NCBI GenBank assembly: GCA_023897205.1
Contig: JAHWDD010000004.1
Span: 2,542,001-2,606,000, forward strand
Source of the DNA: Exophiala sp. HKRS030
Lineage: Eukaryota; Ascomycota; Eurotiomycetes; Chaetothyriales; Herpotrichiellaceae
DNA length: 64,000 nucleotides
Direction: 5' to 3'
Shown piece by piece: positions 12,386-22,714 of the stretch. The first letter of the stretch is position 1; each line of letters begins with the position of its first letter. Position numbers and translations under genes: made by a program. A model generated the notes under the pieces. It was not told the DNA's origin and searched no databases. It worked only from the letters and a program-made list of their open reading frames with translations.

Positions 12386-13849
12386 ATGGCTGCACAAGGC
12401 CCTGGAGGAAGTGGAGGAACTACATCGACCTACATCGATCTCGACTACATCACCTCCAATGACTTTTCACCCCATCAACATGCCAACAATCTAGTCCTTG
12501 CCACGAACAATCCATCTGATCCAACCATCGACTTAACAACACCTTTGTCTCGAGTACTCTTCGATCTCCAGGAGATAGATTCCCATATTCACACTTTGAC
12601 TTCGCGTTCCGCTCTCGATATTCTGACTTACACGTCTGCTCAAAACGCGGCTGCTCAGCGCATACTTGGTAGGGTCGAGGAAGAGCGAAAACGACTCAAC
12701 GAGAGTTATGCCCGGCTCGAGAAGGAAATCCTTGTCCGCCATCAGAGAGCTGTTGATGCGAAAGTCACCGCTCAACGGAGTCTTGAAGCCATCCGATTAG
12801 GCCGCGTCGTACAACGCATCCTCGGACTTGCAAGACAATTCGAGATTATACTCGCTGATTCTGGACTGAATACTCATGGCAAGCAGGGCAAGGAAGACCA
12901 CGGCAGCCTAGTCAGAGCCTCACTTTCAATTCTCGCATTCCGCGATGCAATGAGTGGAGCTGATGGCCCCGACCTGGCTCGAATCAACATAGTCAAGACG
13001 TTGCGTGGCAAGGTGTTTGAGGACGGAGAGGCAAAGATACTGGATTTTGCTCGACGTGTTGTCCGCGAATTTTCAATGAGCACGCTATCTTCAATACACG
13101 CGGCTGGGGGAGCCGCACCTGGTCCGACTTTTCGAGAAGCCGAGCACAGTCGCGCACGTTTCTCCAGTGCCACTCATATCCTATACTTGTTATCTCCTGC
13201 ACCCAGGATTGACGGCGAGAAAATGACCAAGAAAGATTTCGAACCAGAATATCTACTGCGTGCTTTACAAAGCTACCTGCAGACGGCTATAACGTCGAGC
13301 TCAGCAGCCATCGGTCGAGCATTGGGGCAGCTGCCGATGCTGGACAGAGCATTGCTAGAAGCGAGCGCGCGATGCCAGAATGTGGTGGCTTTGGAGGTGT
13401 TATTACGGGGGATAGTGCCCCCTGAGCATCCGTTACTCCAAGTTGAAGAAAAAGCAAGTATCGAGGAAGACGACAGTGGTGATGATGATGAGGATGATTC
13501 TGCAACGCACAGCAACGCATCAGGTGAAGAAACATTCCTCGCCCTCCTTCTCAACGCTCTCGACACAGCCTCGCTACCGTCCTATTTCTGGAGATCCCTG
13601 GCTTCGTCGCTATCGTCTCGAGTGTCCGAGATCTTGAACCGAGGTGGGGTATCTGCTCGCACGCTCAAAAGTCAACGCGAGACTGTAAGGGCTGAGATAC
13701 GCGAGTGTGTTCTCCGAGGATCTAGAATGCCAAAGTCTGTGGTTTTGGGAGATGCCAGGGCGACTGCTATAGGGGAGGAACCTGTTGGAAACTGGGAGCG
13801 AGAAGCTGCCGTCATGGTGCAAAGCGTGGTAGGACTTCTAGGACGTTGA
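12386..13849 (+). CDS. COG5: Conserved oligomeric Golgi complex subunit 5
   Basis: A single exon of 487 aa. The N-terminal block (residues about 15-160) has the COG5 pattern: an opening Tyr-Ile-Asp-Leu-Asp-Tyr segment and a long amphipathic helical region with a heptad-like pattern. A rod of helices follows. An acidic stretch rich in Asp and Glu lies near residues 355-370. COG5 belongs to lobe B of the hetero-octameric COG tether, which works in retrograde intra-Golgi vesicle traffic; this role comes from the family. It is convergent with COA6, and neighbouring SYS1 is also a Golgi protein. The start ATG at 12386 is the first in frame and matches the expected short leader. Confidence 0.9.
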   Translation: MAAQGPGGSGGTTSTYIDLDYITSNDFSPHQHANNLVLATNNPSDPTIDLTTPLSRVLFDLQEIDSHIHTLTSRSALDILTYTSAQNAAAQRILGRVEEERKRLNESYARLEKEILVRHQRAVDAKVTAQRSLEAIRLGRVVQRILGLARQFEIILADSGLNTHGKQGKEDHGSLVRASLSILAFRDAMSGADGPDLARINIVKTLRGKVFEDGEAKILDFARRVVREFSMSTLSSIHAAGGAAPGPTFREAEHSRARFSSATHILYLLSPAPRIDGEKMTKKDFEPEYLLRALQSYLQTAITSSSAAIGRALGQLPMLDRALLEASARCQNVVALEVLLRGIVPPEHPLLQVEEKASIEEDDSGDDDEDDSATHSNASGEETFLALLLNALDTASLPSYFWRSLASSLSSRVSEILNRGGVSARTLKSQRETVRAEIRECVLRGSRMPKSVVLGDARATAIGEEPVGNWEREAAVMVQSVVGLLGR

Positions 13850-14228
13850 ATGGACCTCGCCGGCAGGGAGGCTTGGCCCAGAAAATTGGATTACCAGAGG
13901 CCAGAATGATTGCCCTCGAGTTTTATACATGAGTGAAGATTATGCAATAGCCACTCCCAACCGCAGGATCAACATTGATCAAGGTTTGCAAAGAAATCAT
14001 TGCATCCCTTATGTCCCAAATATACAATCATATCCATTCACACACGCCATTACTTTTGTACATCCGCCACAGCTCATGTCACCCACGACGGCGGTAGACA
14101 TCCTTTGGACACTGGATATTATAATAGTGTTTCGGAATCCTGGAACCTGAAAGGCATCTCTCCGGCAGATACAACCACTGTCTGGCCATCAATGCGCTTT
14201 TGTGTTCCTGTAGTACAGCGTAAGATCT
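13850..14228. other. Short convergent intergenic region
   Basis: Holds the 3' ends of COG5 (+) and COA6 (-). Nothing else recognised. Confidence 0.6.
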
Positions 14229-14676
14229 TCATCCAAACCAGGAACCGCCTCTTCTTTCGGCTTTGGCTTTGGCAGCCATCTTAGCATCATCCTGTTGTAT
14301 TTTTTCCAAGGTTCGATCTCGTGTATACTCCATTACTCTCTTTTCTTTGAAATATTTAATCTGAATGTCGACATTTTTGGTCAGCCTAGGCGGCATAGCC
14401 GACGAGCCACTGGGATATACTAACCCAAGTTCTTGCGCAGTCTCTTTCAAAGTCCGTCACTTCTTTGGCACACACTTTTCTCGCTTTGTCATCCTCCTTG
14501 ATCGCGTCAAGTATATCATTCTTGTCTAAACAATTGAAGAAATTGTCCCTCGACTCGTAACATAACTCTCGTGAGTTTCGATCCGGGGCGACAAAGCCTC
14601 CGTCGCTTGACTTGGGTCGTGCTGGTGGCGGAGCTGCAGGGCTCCCACCAAGCCAGGTCGGCAGGCCCCAGCCCAT
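14229..14676 (-). CDS. COA6: Cytochrome c oxidase assembly factor 6
   Basis: Two exons, 14676-14425 and 14360-14229, with a GTTAGT...TTCAG intron containing a CTGAC branch-like site, give 127 aa. A twin-cysteine motif of the CHCH type is visible: Cys-x9-Cys followed by Cys-x10-Cys, which is the unequal spacing that distinguishes COA6 from plain twin Cx9C proteins. COA6 acts in the mitochondrial intermembrane space and helps deliver copper to the Cox2 CuA site; this is family knowledge. A Pro/Ala-rich N-terminal extension precedes the motif. The start is set by the ATG at 14676. The frame is open further upstream but has no ATG. It is divergent from SYS1 and probably shares a promoter with it. 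Confidence 0.92.
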
Positions 14677-15101
14677 TGTGTGTCCAGGAGGGGGGTGGAG
14701 AAAAGTCGAGGAGAGAAGATTGGTAGATGGTCTATGGTCAATCGAGGTGCTTCGAGTCGTCCTCAGGTCCAGCGTCTTCGTAGTGAAAATGGTCACTCCG
14801 TAAGTATGTTTGTGCTCGTCGATCCGTCAATAAGTTTGCGGGCTTTACAAAAGTTGGAGTGGGAATTCGAATTGGAGAATTGGCCGGAATCTCCGTATGG
14901 AACCTCTATTGATCTATTGACGAGGCGCAGGCTGAACTTCCTTCGCCTGTCAACTCATCTATCGACACCTATGTTTAAACGGGTACACTTTTTCACTCGA
15001 CAAGTGTGGCTAGAAGACTTCATAGGACAATGCAATAGTCATGCTGCTAAAGTCTGCGCGCCCAGCATACGTATCCCAACTTCGCTCATAGCACCAGGCG
15101 A
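14677..15101. other. Divergent promoter region between COA6 and SYS1
   Basis: About 425 bases between two head-to-head starts. No further gene seen. Confidence 0.6.
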
Positions 15102-15768
15102 ATGCCGCCTCGACGCAGAAAGCCACCTCGCGCCGGCGCGCTCACGGAACTTCCTCCTCTCAAGATCATACGCTCCATCCTCCTTTTACAACTGTTCTAC
15201 TACAGCGTCGCGTTCGTTCTGGTACTGTTTACGACTCTCGTACTTGGTCAGAGGTTCTCCCCGGCCCTTCTCTTCGACTGGCACAGCATCAGGGGTGACA
15301 ACACCGTTGGCTGGACTGTCGGATTTCTATGGGTGGTCGACGGCTTCATAATGTGAGTGCCCCCGGACAATAAGATTCGGGCTGATCTGGGGGGTTTTTT
15401 TTTCGCTGACGCTCGACAGAGTAATACCAATTCTCCTGCTGGTTGCTCGATCTAAACTCGTCCCTGACTTCGCGTTGACGATACATTTTATCCATCTCCT
15501 GATCACCTCATTTTACACGAGATCTCTACCGACAAACCTGCTTTGGTGGGGACTGGAGGCCGCCAGTGCCGCGCTCACAATCAGTCTGGGGGTGTGGGCT
15601 TGTCGGTATCGTGAGCTTCAGCCCATCTCTTTCGGAACGGTGCCAGCGAAGACGTCGACGGAGAACGCGGACGACAATGTGCGAGGTGCATCAGGCAGGG
15701 GCCGAAACATGGACTCTGGACCAAGTTATGAAATGGTCAGCGTGACCAGGGGAGATGAGAACGTGTGA
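15102..15768 (+). CDS. SYS1: Golgi integral membrane protein Sys1
   Basis: Two exons, 15102-15352 and 15420-15768, separated by a GTGAGT...GACAG intron with a T run and a CTGAC branch site, give 199 aa. Four hydrophobic segments are visible. The first is Leu/Phe/Tyr/Val-rich after a basic Arg/Lys/Pro N-terminus. Others include Trp-Thr-Val-Gly-Phe-Leu-Trp-Val and a late Trp-Trp-Gly-Leu-Glu. This is the Sys1 layout. In yeast, Sys1 recruits the Arl3/Arl1 GTPase cascade to trans-Golgi membranes. The C-terminal 45 residues are polar and probably cytosolic. The neighbour COG5 serves the same organelle. Confidence 0.9.
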
Positions 15769-16736
15769 TATATGAAGCGGATTGTTGTTCGAAAAGCCAT
15801 CCCGCTACGACGATGGTATGTGAATCCAGCGTCGCGTACCTATCGACTGTATACCGGTCAGAGGTCACGAAGGCACCGGATGCCTTTTCTGGTCTTACGG
15901 TTCGCCTTCCGTGTCTGGAGCGCCATGCCTATGTAAAGTCCAGGACGTCGCCATGGACCTTTCCTAGGAACATCCTGGGGGTTACGCTCTCGGCAGTTTA
16001 CCGAAATCTTCTGGTTATCGTGACTAAACCATGTGTCAGCCAGGGGGATTCTGCTCTCGTATTTATGGGCAACAATATGTGACGATACACCGCGGACCCC
16101 CTGCTCGAGAAAGATGTGTCACATTGACTCGGATTGTCACGCCTCTCGTTCGCATCCTCGTTATGAAGGCACAAAACTAGCCAGTGTCGAGCAAGATCTT
16201 GCCACGAAAATCTGAATTCGCATTCAGGGAAGAGCTCATGCTGCTACGAAGAAAGTATGATTCACCTGATCATGGCAAGAACTTTGTCATCAGCCAAGTG
16301 CTGATAGTTGACAGCCTTGGATGTCATTGAGAAAGTCACAGTGACGTATCGAAAGGCATATCAGAGATGGCATATCTGAAGAATGCCCAAGTGTAGTCAT
16401 ATATGGATGACCTTCTGTGATGAGAGGACTATAGCGAATCTGTGGGCTTATCAGGCGACGTCGTCAGTTCTGTGACGTCTCGGAACATTACCAATATCAG
16501 TCGGGAACACAACATATCATGTTTTTCTCAGGAACAAATTTCTTCTCTATCAAATATCAAATCACAACATGTATCGATGACGTTTCCAGCACTCTCTAAT
16601 TTCTGCAAAAGCCAATCATGCATTTTTTGAGCATCATTCCGTTTTCTCTCAGCATCTCTCTCCCCTTGAAGTGTTCAGCCTTGTCTCGTCGTCATTTGAC
16701 GCACCACAACAATGATTCTCCTCGGGCATGTCTTCT
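15769..16736. other. Convergent intergenic region
   Basis: About 970 bases between the 3' ends of SYS1 and the viperin-like gene. It contains a direct repeat of a GCATATC-type word near 16360-16380 and a CRE-like TGACGTC pair near 16456-16480. No gene recognised. Confidence 0.5.
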
Positions 16737-18211
16737 TCACGACATTGGCTCTCCAAAAACGAAACCGATGTCCTCCATATCGAGTAGACCACCTCGCTCG
16801 TTGTTGTTGTCTTCTGGGGTATCCGTACCAGCATTGTCACAACCACCGCTGCCGCCGCCGCCACAACCACCTTTGTTTCCACCGAGGTCGAAACCAAGTT
16901 GATTCTTCAAGGCCATGAGCTGTTCATCTTTCGCTTTTGTTTTGATCTGATCCGCCTCCTCGACCTGATCTTGATTCCAAGCATAGACTCCACCGCGCTC
17001 TTTGAAACCGTCCTTGTCCCAGAACACGCTGGCCAGGGCAGCATCGACGCCCACGTCCAGGATACTCTTGCTCGGAGCCTTGCCCGTGCGGTCGAGGAAA
17101 CGAAGATGCTCGTCGAGAATCAGATAACTCTTTGCCATGAGGGCGTTGCTCTCGGGCACAAAGGACGGGTTGTGTCTGTGCTTGTCACAGAAGTATCGGA
17201 ACTGGTCGTCGGTGATGACAAAGTCTCGAGCGTCTCGCTTGGTGTCGTCACCGTCGTTTTCACCGGCGACGATGAGAACCTGAAAACATTTCCATCTATT
17301 CGAACGCTCGTCAGCAGTGAAATTTCATGATGTCGAGCAATTTGCAACGTTTACTCACCGCACAAGCAAGCATCGAGCAAAAGAGGAAGAAACCCACCGG
17401 TAAGGATTCAAGGTCGCGATGTGTTCGTTCATGTCCTCGTCCCAGTTGTACTGACAAATCACCGAATTCAACTTGAACATCACCCCGTAAGTCTTGCACC
17501 AACCCGCGATCCGACGAAGCTGGGCAATGTGTTGTCCACTGCCACGGCCGATCTTGGTGTTTGTGGATTCGTCGAAACTGTCGCAAGAGATGGCGAGGAT
17601 GTCGAGGTTGCGAGCGTGTTTCTTGATCCAGTCTTCACGGATCAGGGAACCGTTGGACACGATGGACACGGATTCCAAACCGAGTTCTCGTTTGGTGTAG
17701 TCGACCATGGACCCAAGCTTCGGGGCGTACAGAAAAGGTTCACCACCGGCGAAGTTGACCTTTTTCATGCCCGCGTCGGCGAGGAGTTTGAGGGCCTTTT
17801 TCGCGTCACCCATGGAGGCAGTGTAGCTGTTTGTATCGGTGTGGAAACAGAAGCCACATTTGTCTAGAATGCAAGCCACGGGTTAGCTTTTGTTTTTTGT
17901 TTTTTGTTTCTGTTGGATTGCAGGCAGGGAGGAAGTGGGAATGGGAAGCGGAGCGGGATGGCAGTGTCTATGTAGACAAAAACGACCCTCTTTGTACGTT
18001 GAGGCCCCTTGAGAATAACGAGCTTACAGTTGCATTTGCGTGTGAAGTGGTAGTTGACCGACAGGGGGACGGTCTTGGGCTCCCGTCTCAGACCACCACC
18101 GATGAGCTTGAATAGCCAAAGCATGAGGTAGAAACACAAAATGCACGCCGAGACGTGGTAAATGGTGTAGTACATTGTGGTTTGGAGGAATTTGACAACG
18201 GCGAACAACAT
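16737..18211 (-). CDS. RSAD2: Viperin-like radical SAM enzyme (RSAD2 family)
   Basis: Three exons, 18211-18028, 17863-17398 and 17295-16737, give 402 aa in frame. The 4Fe-4S site is Cys60-x3-Cys64-x2-Cys67, and it is split by intron 1 inside the codon for the Tyr after Cys60-Asn. Family blocks follow in order: Val-Asn-Tyr-His-Phe-Thr-Arg before the cluster; Asn-Phe-Ala-Gly-Gly-Glu-Pro-Phe; Ser-Ile-Val-Ser-Asn-Gly-Ser; an Ile-Ser-Cys-Asp-Ser-Phe-Asp-Glu block ending in Ile-Gly-Arg-Gly; Lys-Leu-Asn-Ser-Val; Asn-Pro-Tyr-Arg-Trp; and Lys-Ser-Ile-Leu-Asp-Val-Gly-Val. The N-terminal 45 residues are hydrophobic with Lys/Arg, a likely membrane anchor like viperin's ER/lipid-droplet helix. Family members turn CTP or other NTPs into 3'-deoxy-3',4'-didehydro nucleotides that stop viral polymerases. 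The C-terminus is odd: the usual terminal Trp is missing, replaced by about 70 residues of Gly/Cys-rich then acidic sequence. Identity is firm; substrate and role are inference. Confidence 0.94.
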
Positions 18212-18923
18212 TTTGCAAGGCTGAGGACGTGTTCTGATCGCTGAGCCGGACGGGAGGGGACTCAACCTTGAAAGGAGATGAAGATGTGTAGAGTGGGAAA
18301 CAGGAAAGAAAGTTAGCGATACCTTGGATGGCCTTTTATGCAAGTATACCGTATAGAGACCGGCAATGGCTCCATTGATGCTCAACGAGAAGGGAGGAGA
18401 AAGAGAGGGAATGTTTGTAGCAAGCAAGTGAGAAAGGACAATCATTTGTTCCTTCTTCACCTCCTTGTTATTGAGGCTCAATGCTTATTGAATACTAGCA
18501 AACTTTTTCTGGTTGATGCTGCTTTGGCAATTGTGGTCAAAGTGCATGAACAATTTGAAGTCGGACAACCAGCCTTTGTCCTTCCTCGTAGCGCAACCTA
18601 TTCATTTTTGTCTAGCGAGGGGTGGCAGTAAAGTAATACAACACCGTAAGCATGCGCGTGAAAGAAACAAGGCAAGGTCCTGGCACTGGTAGTGACATTG
18701 TTTGCTGTGATCAGTATGCAAAAGAACCAGGCAGCAACGGCACGCACGGCCGAGATGTCATAGGCCCAAAGTGGAACTTTGCAAGTGTCAAGGTGTAGTA
18801 TTGTTGTCGGTCAGAAGATATCACAGAGAGAGAGAGAACATTCTTCCGTGACAATGGCTGTATAGTCAAATGAATTTAACAGCTCGATGGACGATGTAGC
18901 GTTGCAGAAACGATCCCTGCCTT
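18212..18923. other. Upstream region of the viperin-like gene
   Basis: About 710 bases between two genes on the same strand. It serves as 5' region for the viperin-like gene and 3' region for the GT2 gene. A short GA repeat lies near 18824-18836. No gene seen. Confidence 0.55.
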
Positions 18924-21540
18924 CTAGAACCAGAATGATAGTATAAACACAACCGTGGTATAAACCGTGATCATACTGTATTCCACCTCAAACGCATACG
19001 CAGCCCAGCTGATTTTCGTCTTTTTCGACTCCTCAGAGGGGTAAGCGACCCCTGTGACCGGATCTCGCACCAGCAACTCCTGTCTGTCCGGCTCCGACGG
19101 CGGGAAGAGTGCATAGCTTATAGGCACCCAGCACGACAAGACAGAGGTCAGCCAGATGAGCGGCGGCCAGAACGCATGGGTCAGGAGCGCGATGAGGACC
19201 TGTTTGGCCGTGCGGTTCTGTGAATCGGTGAAGTTCCAGTACATACTGAGACAGACCGCGGCCAGGGCGAATGCGATATAGACGAGATGCATGTAGCATT
19301 GACAGTCCCAAATCGTGACTTTGAGACGTCGCCAAACAGGCGCCCTCATTTGAGGATTCCTTTCGTTCAAGTCGGCCTTTTGTGATCCCGACGAGGTGAA
19401 GACGGCAACTTTCCCGCCGAGCCATTTTGGAAGGAGGAACGTTCGGATGACGGACATGGAATGAAACGGTGCCATCCACATCATGGCTCGCGCGTCTCTT
19501 TGGCCGGTGACGTATCCCGAGGGGAGGTACGAGATGAATTCGTTGATCCGATTCAACACGGTGGTCAAGAAGTTGGCCCGGACGAGCCACTTGAGCTGGT
19601 TGATGGTCTTGTAAGGTACTAGGTTGCCGTGTGACACGAGTACAATGGGTGTGGTAAAGATGGACATTACCAGGAAGACCGTGAAGAGCGACGAGACCGT
19701 GTACACGAAACCGCACAGCCGTTGAGGGAAGGTCATGTGCTTCACCAAAGGGCCGTAGATACTGAAGCGCAATTTCAAAGAAGTCTGTACCGTTCCGATC
19801 GTCTAAGAATCTATTAGTTTTGTTTGTGGAGTAGGGCTCCCGAGCAGAGGAAGAAGACATGCAACACTTACCCAACGAGTTCGTTGTTTCAGGTGGCTAG
19901 TGAGCGAGTCTGGAACGGTACCGAATTGTAATGGTTCATGCACAAATGCCGTGTTCCATCCGGAACCCAACAGCATACTGGAGCAGCAAACATCCTCGGC
20001 AAGGGAGCCGATTGAAACCGCCAATGGACTTTAGAGCAGCACGTCTGAGAACATATCCAGATCCAGTGCACCATGCGACGCCCAGGGAGTCTTTGATGGG
20101 TTCTGAAATATGGACGAAGGTGTCCAGACTTTGGCAGAGAGGGTCGTCCTTGGGAACGTTGTAAAACAACTGAATTCTTGGTTAGTACCCATTTGTAGGG
20201 ATTTGATGCACCACTTACTTGCGGAGGGCAGGCCATGGAGCACTTTGGGTCTTGAAGCATATGGGGAAGCAGAGCTCGTAGCCAGTCCCTCATCGGGATC
20301 ATGTCGGCATCAAGGGCAGCCAGGAAGTTGGCAGCGCCACCCGGCAATTTCGCGGTCTCTTCCAGAGCATCGTTTAGGTTTCCAGCCTTGAAATGATGGG
20401 GAACGCCAGGATACTTCGGTCTGGAACGGTAATAGAGGTTGTCGAATTGAGTCAGAGCTGTCTCTTCAACCAAGTCCTGCAGGCGCTTGGATTTCCCATC
20501 GTCACAAATGAGAACCCTGAATCGTTTAGGTGGGTAGTCAATGTTACATGCCGCCTTTGCCGTATCCAAGACCAAGTCGTCGTCCTCGCCACAACATGTA
20601 ATCACCACGTCGACCGACGGAACCTCATCTCCGACGAGTCGAAGTCTCGGCCGTTTTCTCGATCCGACGGCATGCCATCCCCACAGACGGTGCAGCAACA
20701 TGGGGATGGAAACGAACAATTCGACGAGAATGAACGCCCATGCCATCCAATATGTCTTGTGCGCCGCTCTCTGAGCATCCAGCGTAAACCTGACTCTGAG
20801 AGCAAAGTAGATCCAATACGCGGCAATTGTCGCAACCACAAGGAGAGGGCAAAGCCTGTACATGATGCGTTTGGTCGTGGTCAAGAGCTCGACATCGTCG
20901 TGTGCGGCCAGACGCTGAATGGTGTATTCTTCAACCTTCTCGCTCATGCCACCACGGGCAATCTCCTCGGGCGACTCTTCCAGCGACTCGGTCGTTATAG
21001 GTTTCTGAAGTCTTTCATACGAGGATGGTGCTCGCGAATACCGTCGAGCGTTGAAGTTCGGTTGAACAAAGCCTACCGACGAAACTCGGCGTATCTCATT
21101 GATTTCCAACCCTAAAGGATTTCCGGTCGTGACGGTGAGAGGGTCAATTTTCTGGATGGCCCCTGCTACCGCGGTGGACGTCCTTCGGAGGGTCTGAGAC
21201 ATCCGTCGCCGTGCCTCTGCCGCTTGGGACCCGCGGCGGCGTCCTAATGCGAGAAGACTTGGATCATGTGTAGTGACTCGACGGAAAGGGTCGTTCCAGT
21301 GAACACGGGGAGGACCTTGGCTCTGAGGCCACTGGTAAGTACGATTACGCTGTAGCACTTTGAGTGATGAAGTTTTCGTACCTCTGCAGTCGATTGCTTC
21401 TCGACATCCGGCCCAAACTGTGCTGATTCCTCGTCATCCTGGATAGGGAAGAGCTGCCTTGGCCTGTCTGTCGGTTCACCGCTGGGGCTAGGAGTCTCGG
21501 CCGTTGATGATGAGTCCTCTCTAGTGTTAGGAGGATCCAT
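18924..21540 (-). CDS. Cellulose-synthase-like glycosyltransferase family 2, frameshifted
   Basis: Four exons by splice signals: 21540-21382, 21331-20219, 20169-19872 and 19802-18924. The exon sum is one base over a multiple of three, and two missing bases near 20013 in exon 3 explain this; restored length would be about 816 aa. A cytosolic N-terminus of about 190 residues and two membrane segments precede the GT2 core. The core holds Cys-Asp-Asp-Gly-Lys, Phe-Lys-Ala-Gly-Asn-Leu-Asn, Leu-Asp-Ala-Asp-Met, Leu-Ala-Glu-Asp and Gln-Arg-Thr-Arg-Trp (the Q-x-x-R-W motif). Several C-terminal membrane spans follow. Such proteins extrude linear polysaccharide through their own channel. Candidates are the mixed-linkage glucan synthase type (Tft1/CelA) or the GT2 needed for hyphal growth on surfaces. 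The break lies between Ile-Gly-Gly-Phe and the Glu-Asp motif, so as written no full enzyme is made. Confidence 0.86.
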
Positions 21541-22714
21541 TTTATGTAGAGTTGTGTTGCTCGTGGCGAAGTACACTGGTGGTAAGGGTGGTGGCTAGCA
21601 AGAATGTTCGGCTTATATGGACTGCCCTGATAACAAAAGGCCCAAAGCAGAGCATCATAACGGGAGGTACGTCCAAGCTTTGATCAGTTGTTCAGAGGTC
21701 ATTCAATGTAAAATTCAATATACCCAGTGTCGATGTGCCCCAAACGGCTCGAACTCCCACGTCAGAGGGCATACCATAGCTCACAGGCCGGGAGTATGCA
21801 AGACGACTACGCGCAATGGCCCACTGAAGGCTACAGCTAGCAGTCTTCCATAGAAGTCCTCCCAGTATACAGTGAGTCCACGTCGAAATAAAAGTAAAAA
21901 TTGCTCCGCACAAGACGAGATCAGTGATCTTCGATGGTACACATTCGTGTGTTTTTAGATTTTCAGCAGCCGGGGTTCGACACACAAATGGGTCGACAGG
22001 CCAGTGCTTCAAAAGGACAGCACGGCGCTTTCCTATGCTCTATAACAAGGATAGTTCGTACGACAAGGTCTTCTTGAACATTCCTCCATTGATAAGAGAA
22101 AAGAATGGAGCAACGGTCAGCGGGCGACGGTAGCCAGGCATAACTGCTGATTTGTTGCCTGAAAATACACAATGGAGGTGATCTGGAGGTCAGCTTTGGT
22201 CTGATCTTGAAACTGCAGGGACTAATTACAGCAATCGCGACGTCGCCACTGCGTATCAAATACACGGGTGGAATATTGTAAATTTGTACTTTTTTGGCCC
22301 GTATATATAAGCTCATGACCTGCATAGAGTCAGTGCATCTGTCAAGCCTTGAGATCTCGCCAAATTACGGATGATGTGGTCCGGGAGATCCTTGCACTTC
22401 GGCGTCACCAACCATCACTTATTGACACATTGAGTCTGCGGCGACCACAAAATGCCCTTCCGCATTAAGCTTTCATCGATTGTAGACGTCACGTAAGTTG
22501 TGGTGGTTGCTAGCCCTTTACTGCATCGTCCACAATAAGCTGTCCTATTAGGATCTTCTTTCCGGCCAGAAACTCGACGGCTATGCGGGTGAAAGTCAAA
22601 CAGGACGATATGAGGTCCCAGATCCTGCGCCGGACTTGCCTCGATGTTATCTCCCCACGAAATTGACGATGGGTGTAGATTGAGATAATGTTTGTGTGTC
22701 AGGCCCACGTTGCG
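21541..22714. other. Intergenic, about 1.2 kb
   Basis: Promoter of the GT2 gene at the left; 3' flank of the small glycosyltransferase gene at the right. An open frame at 22415-22708 (-) lacks an ATG start and is not called. Confidence 0.5.

Noticed and set aside
17386..17397. Later donor site (GTGAGT near 17358) for the second viperin intron
   Set aside because: Using it would insert about 13 residues in the Asn-Pro-Tyr-Arg-Trp-Lys block, which is continuous in the family; the GTGGGT donor at 17397 keeps the block intact.
22415..22708. 97-codon open frame on - with Cys-Gly-Arg-Cys
   Set aside because: Only a GTG start and no similarity I recognise; it sits just after the stop of the glycosyltransferase-like gene. 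Possibly a remnant, but not supportable.
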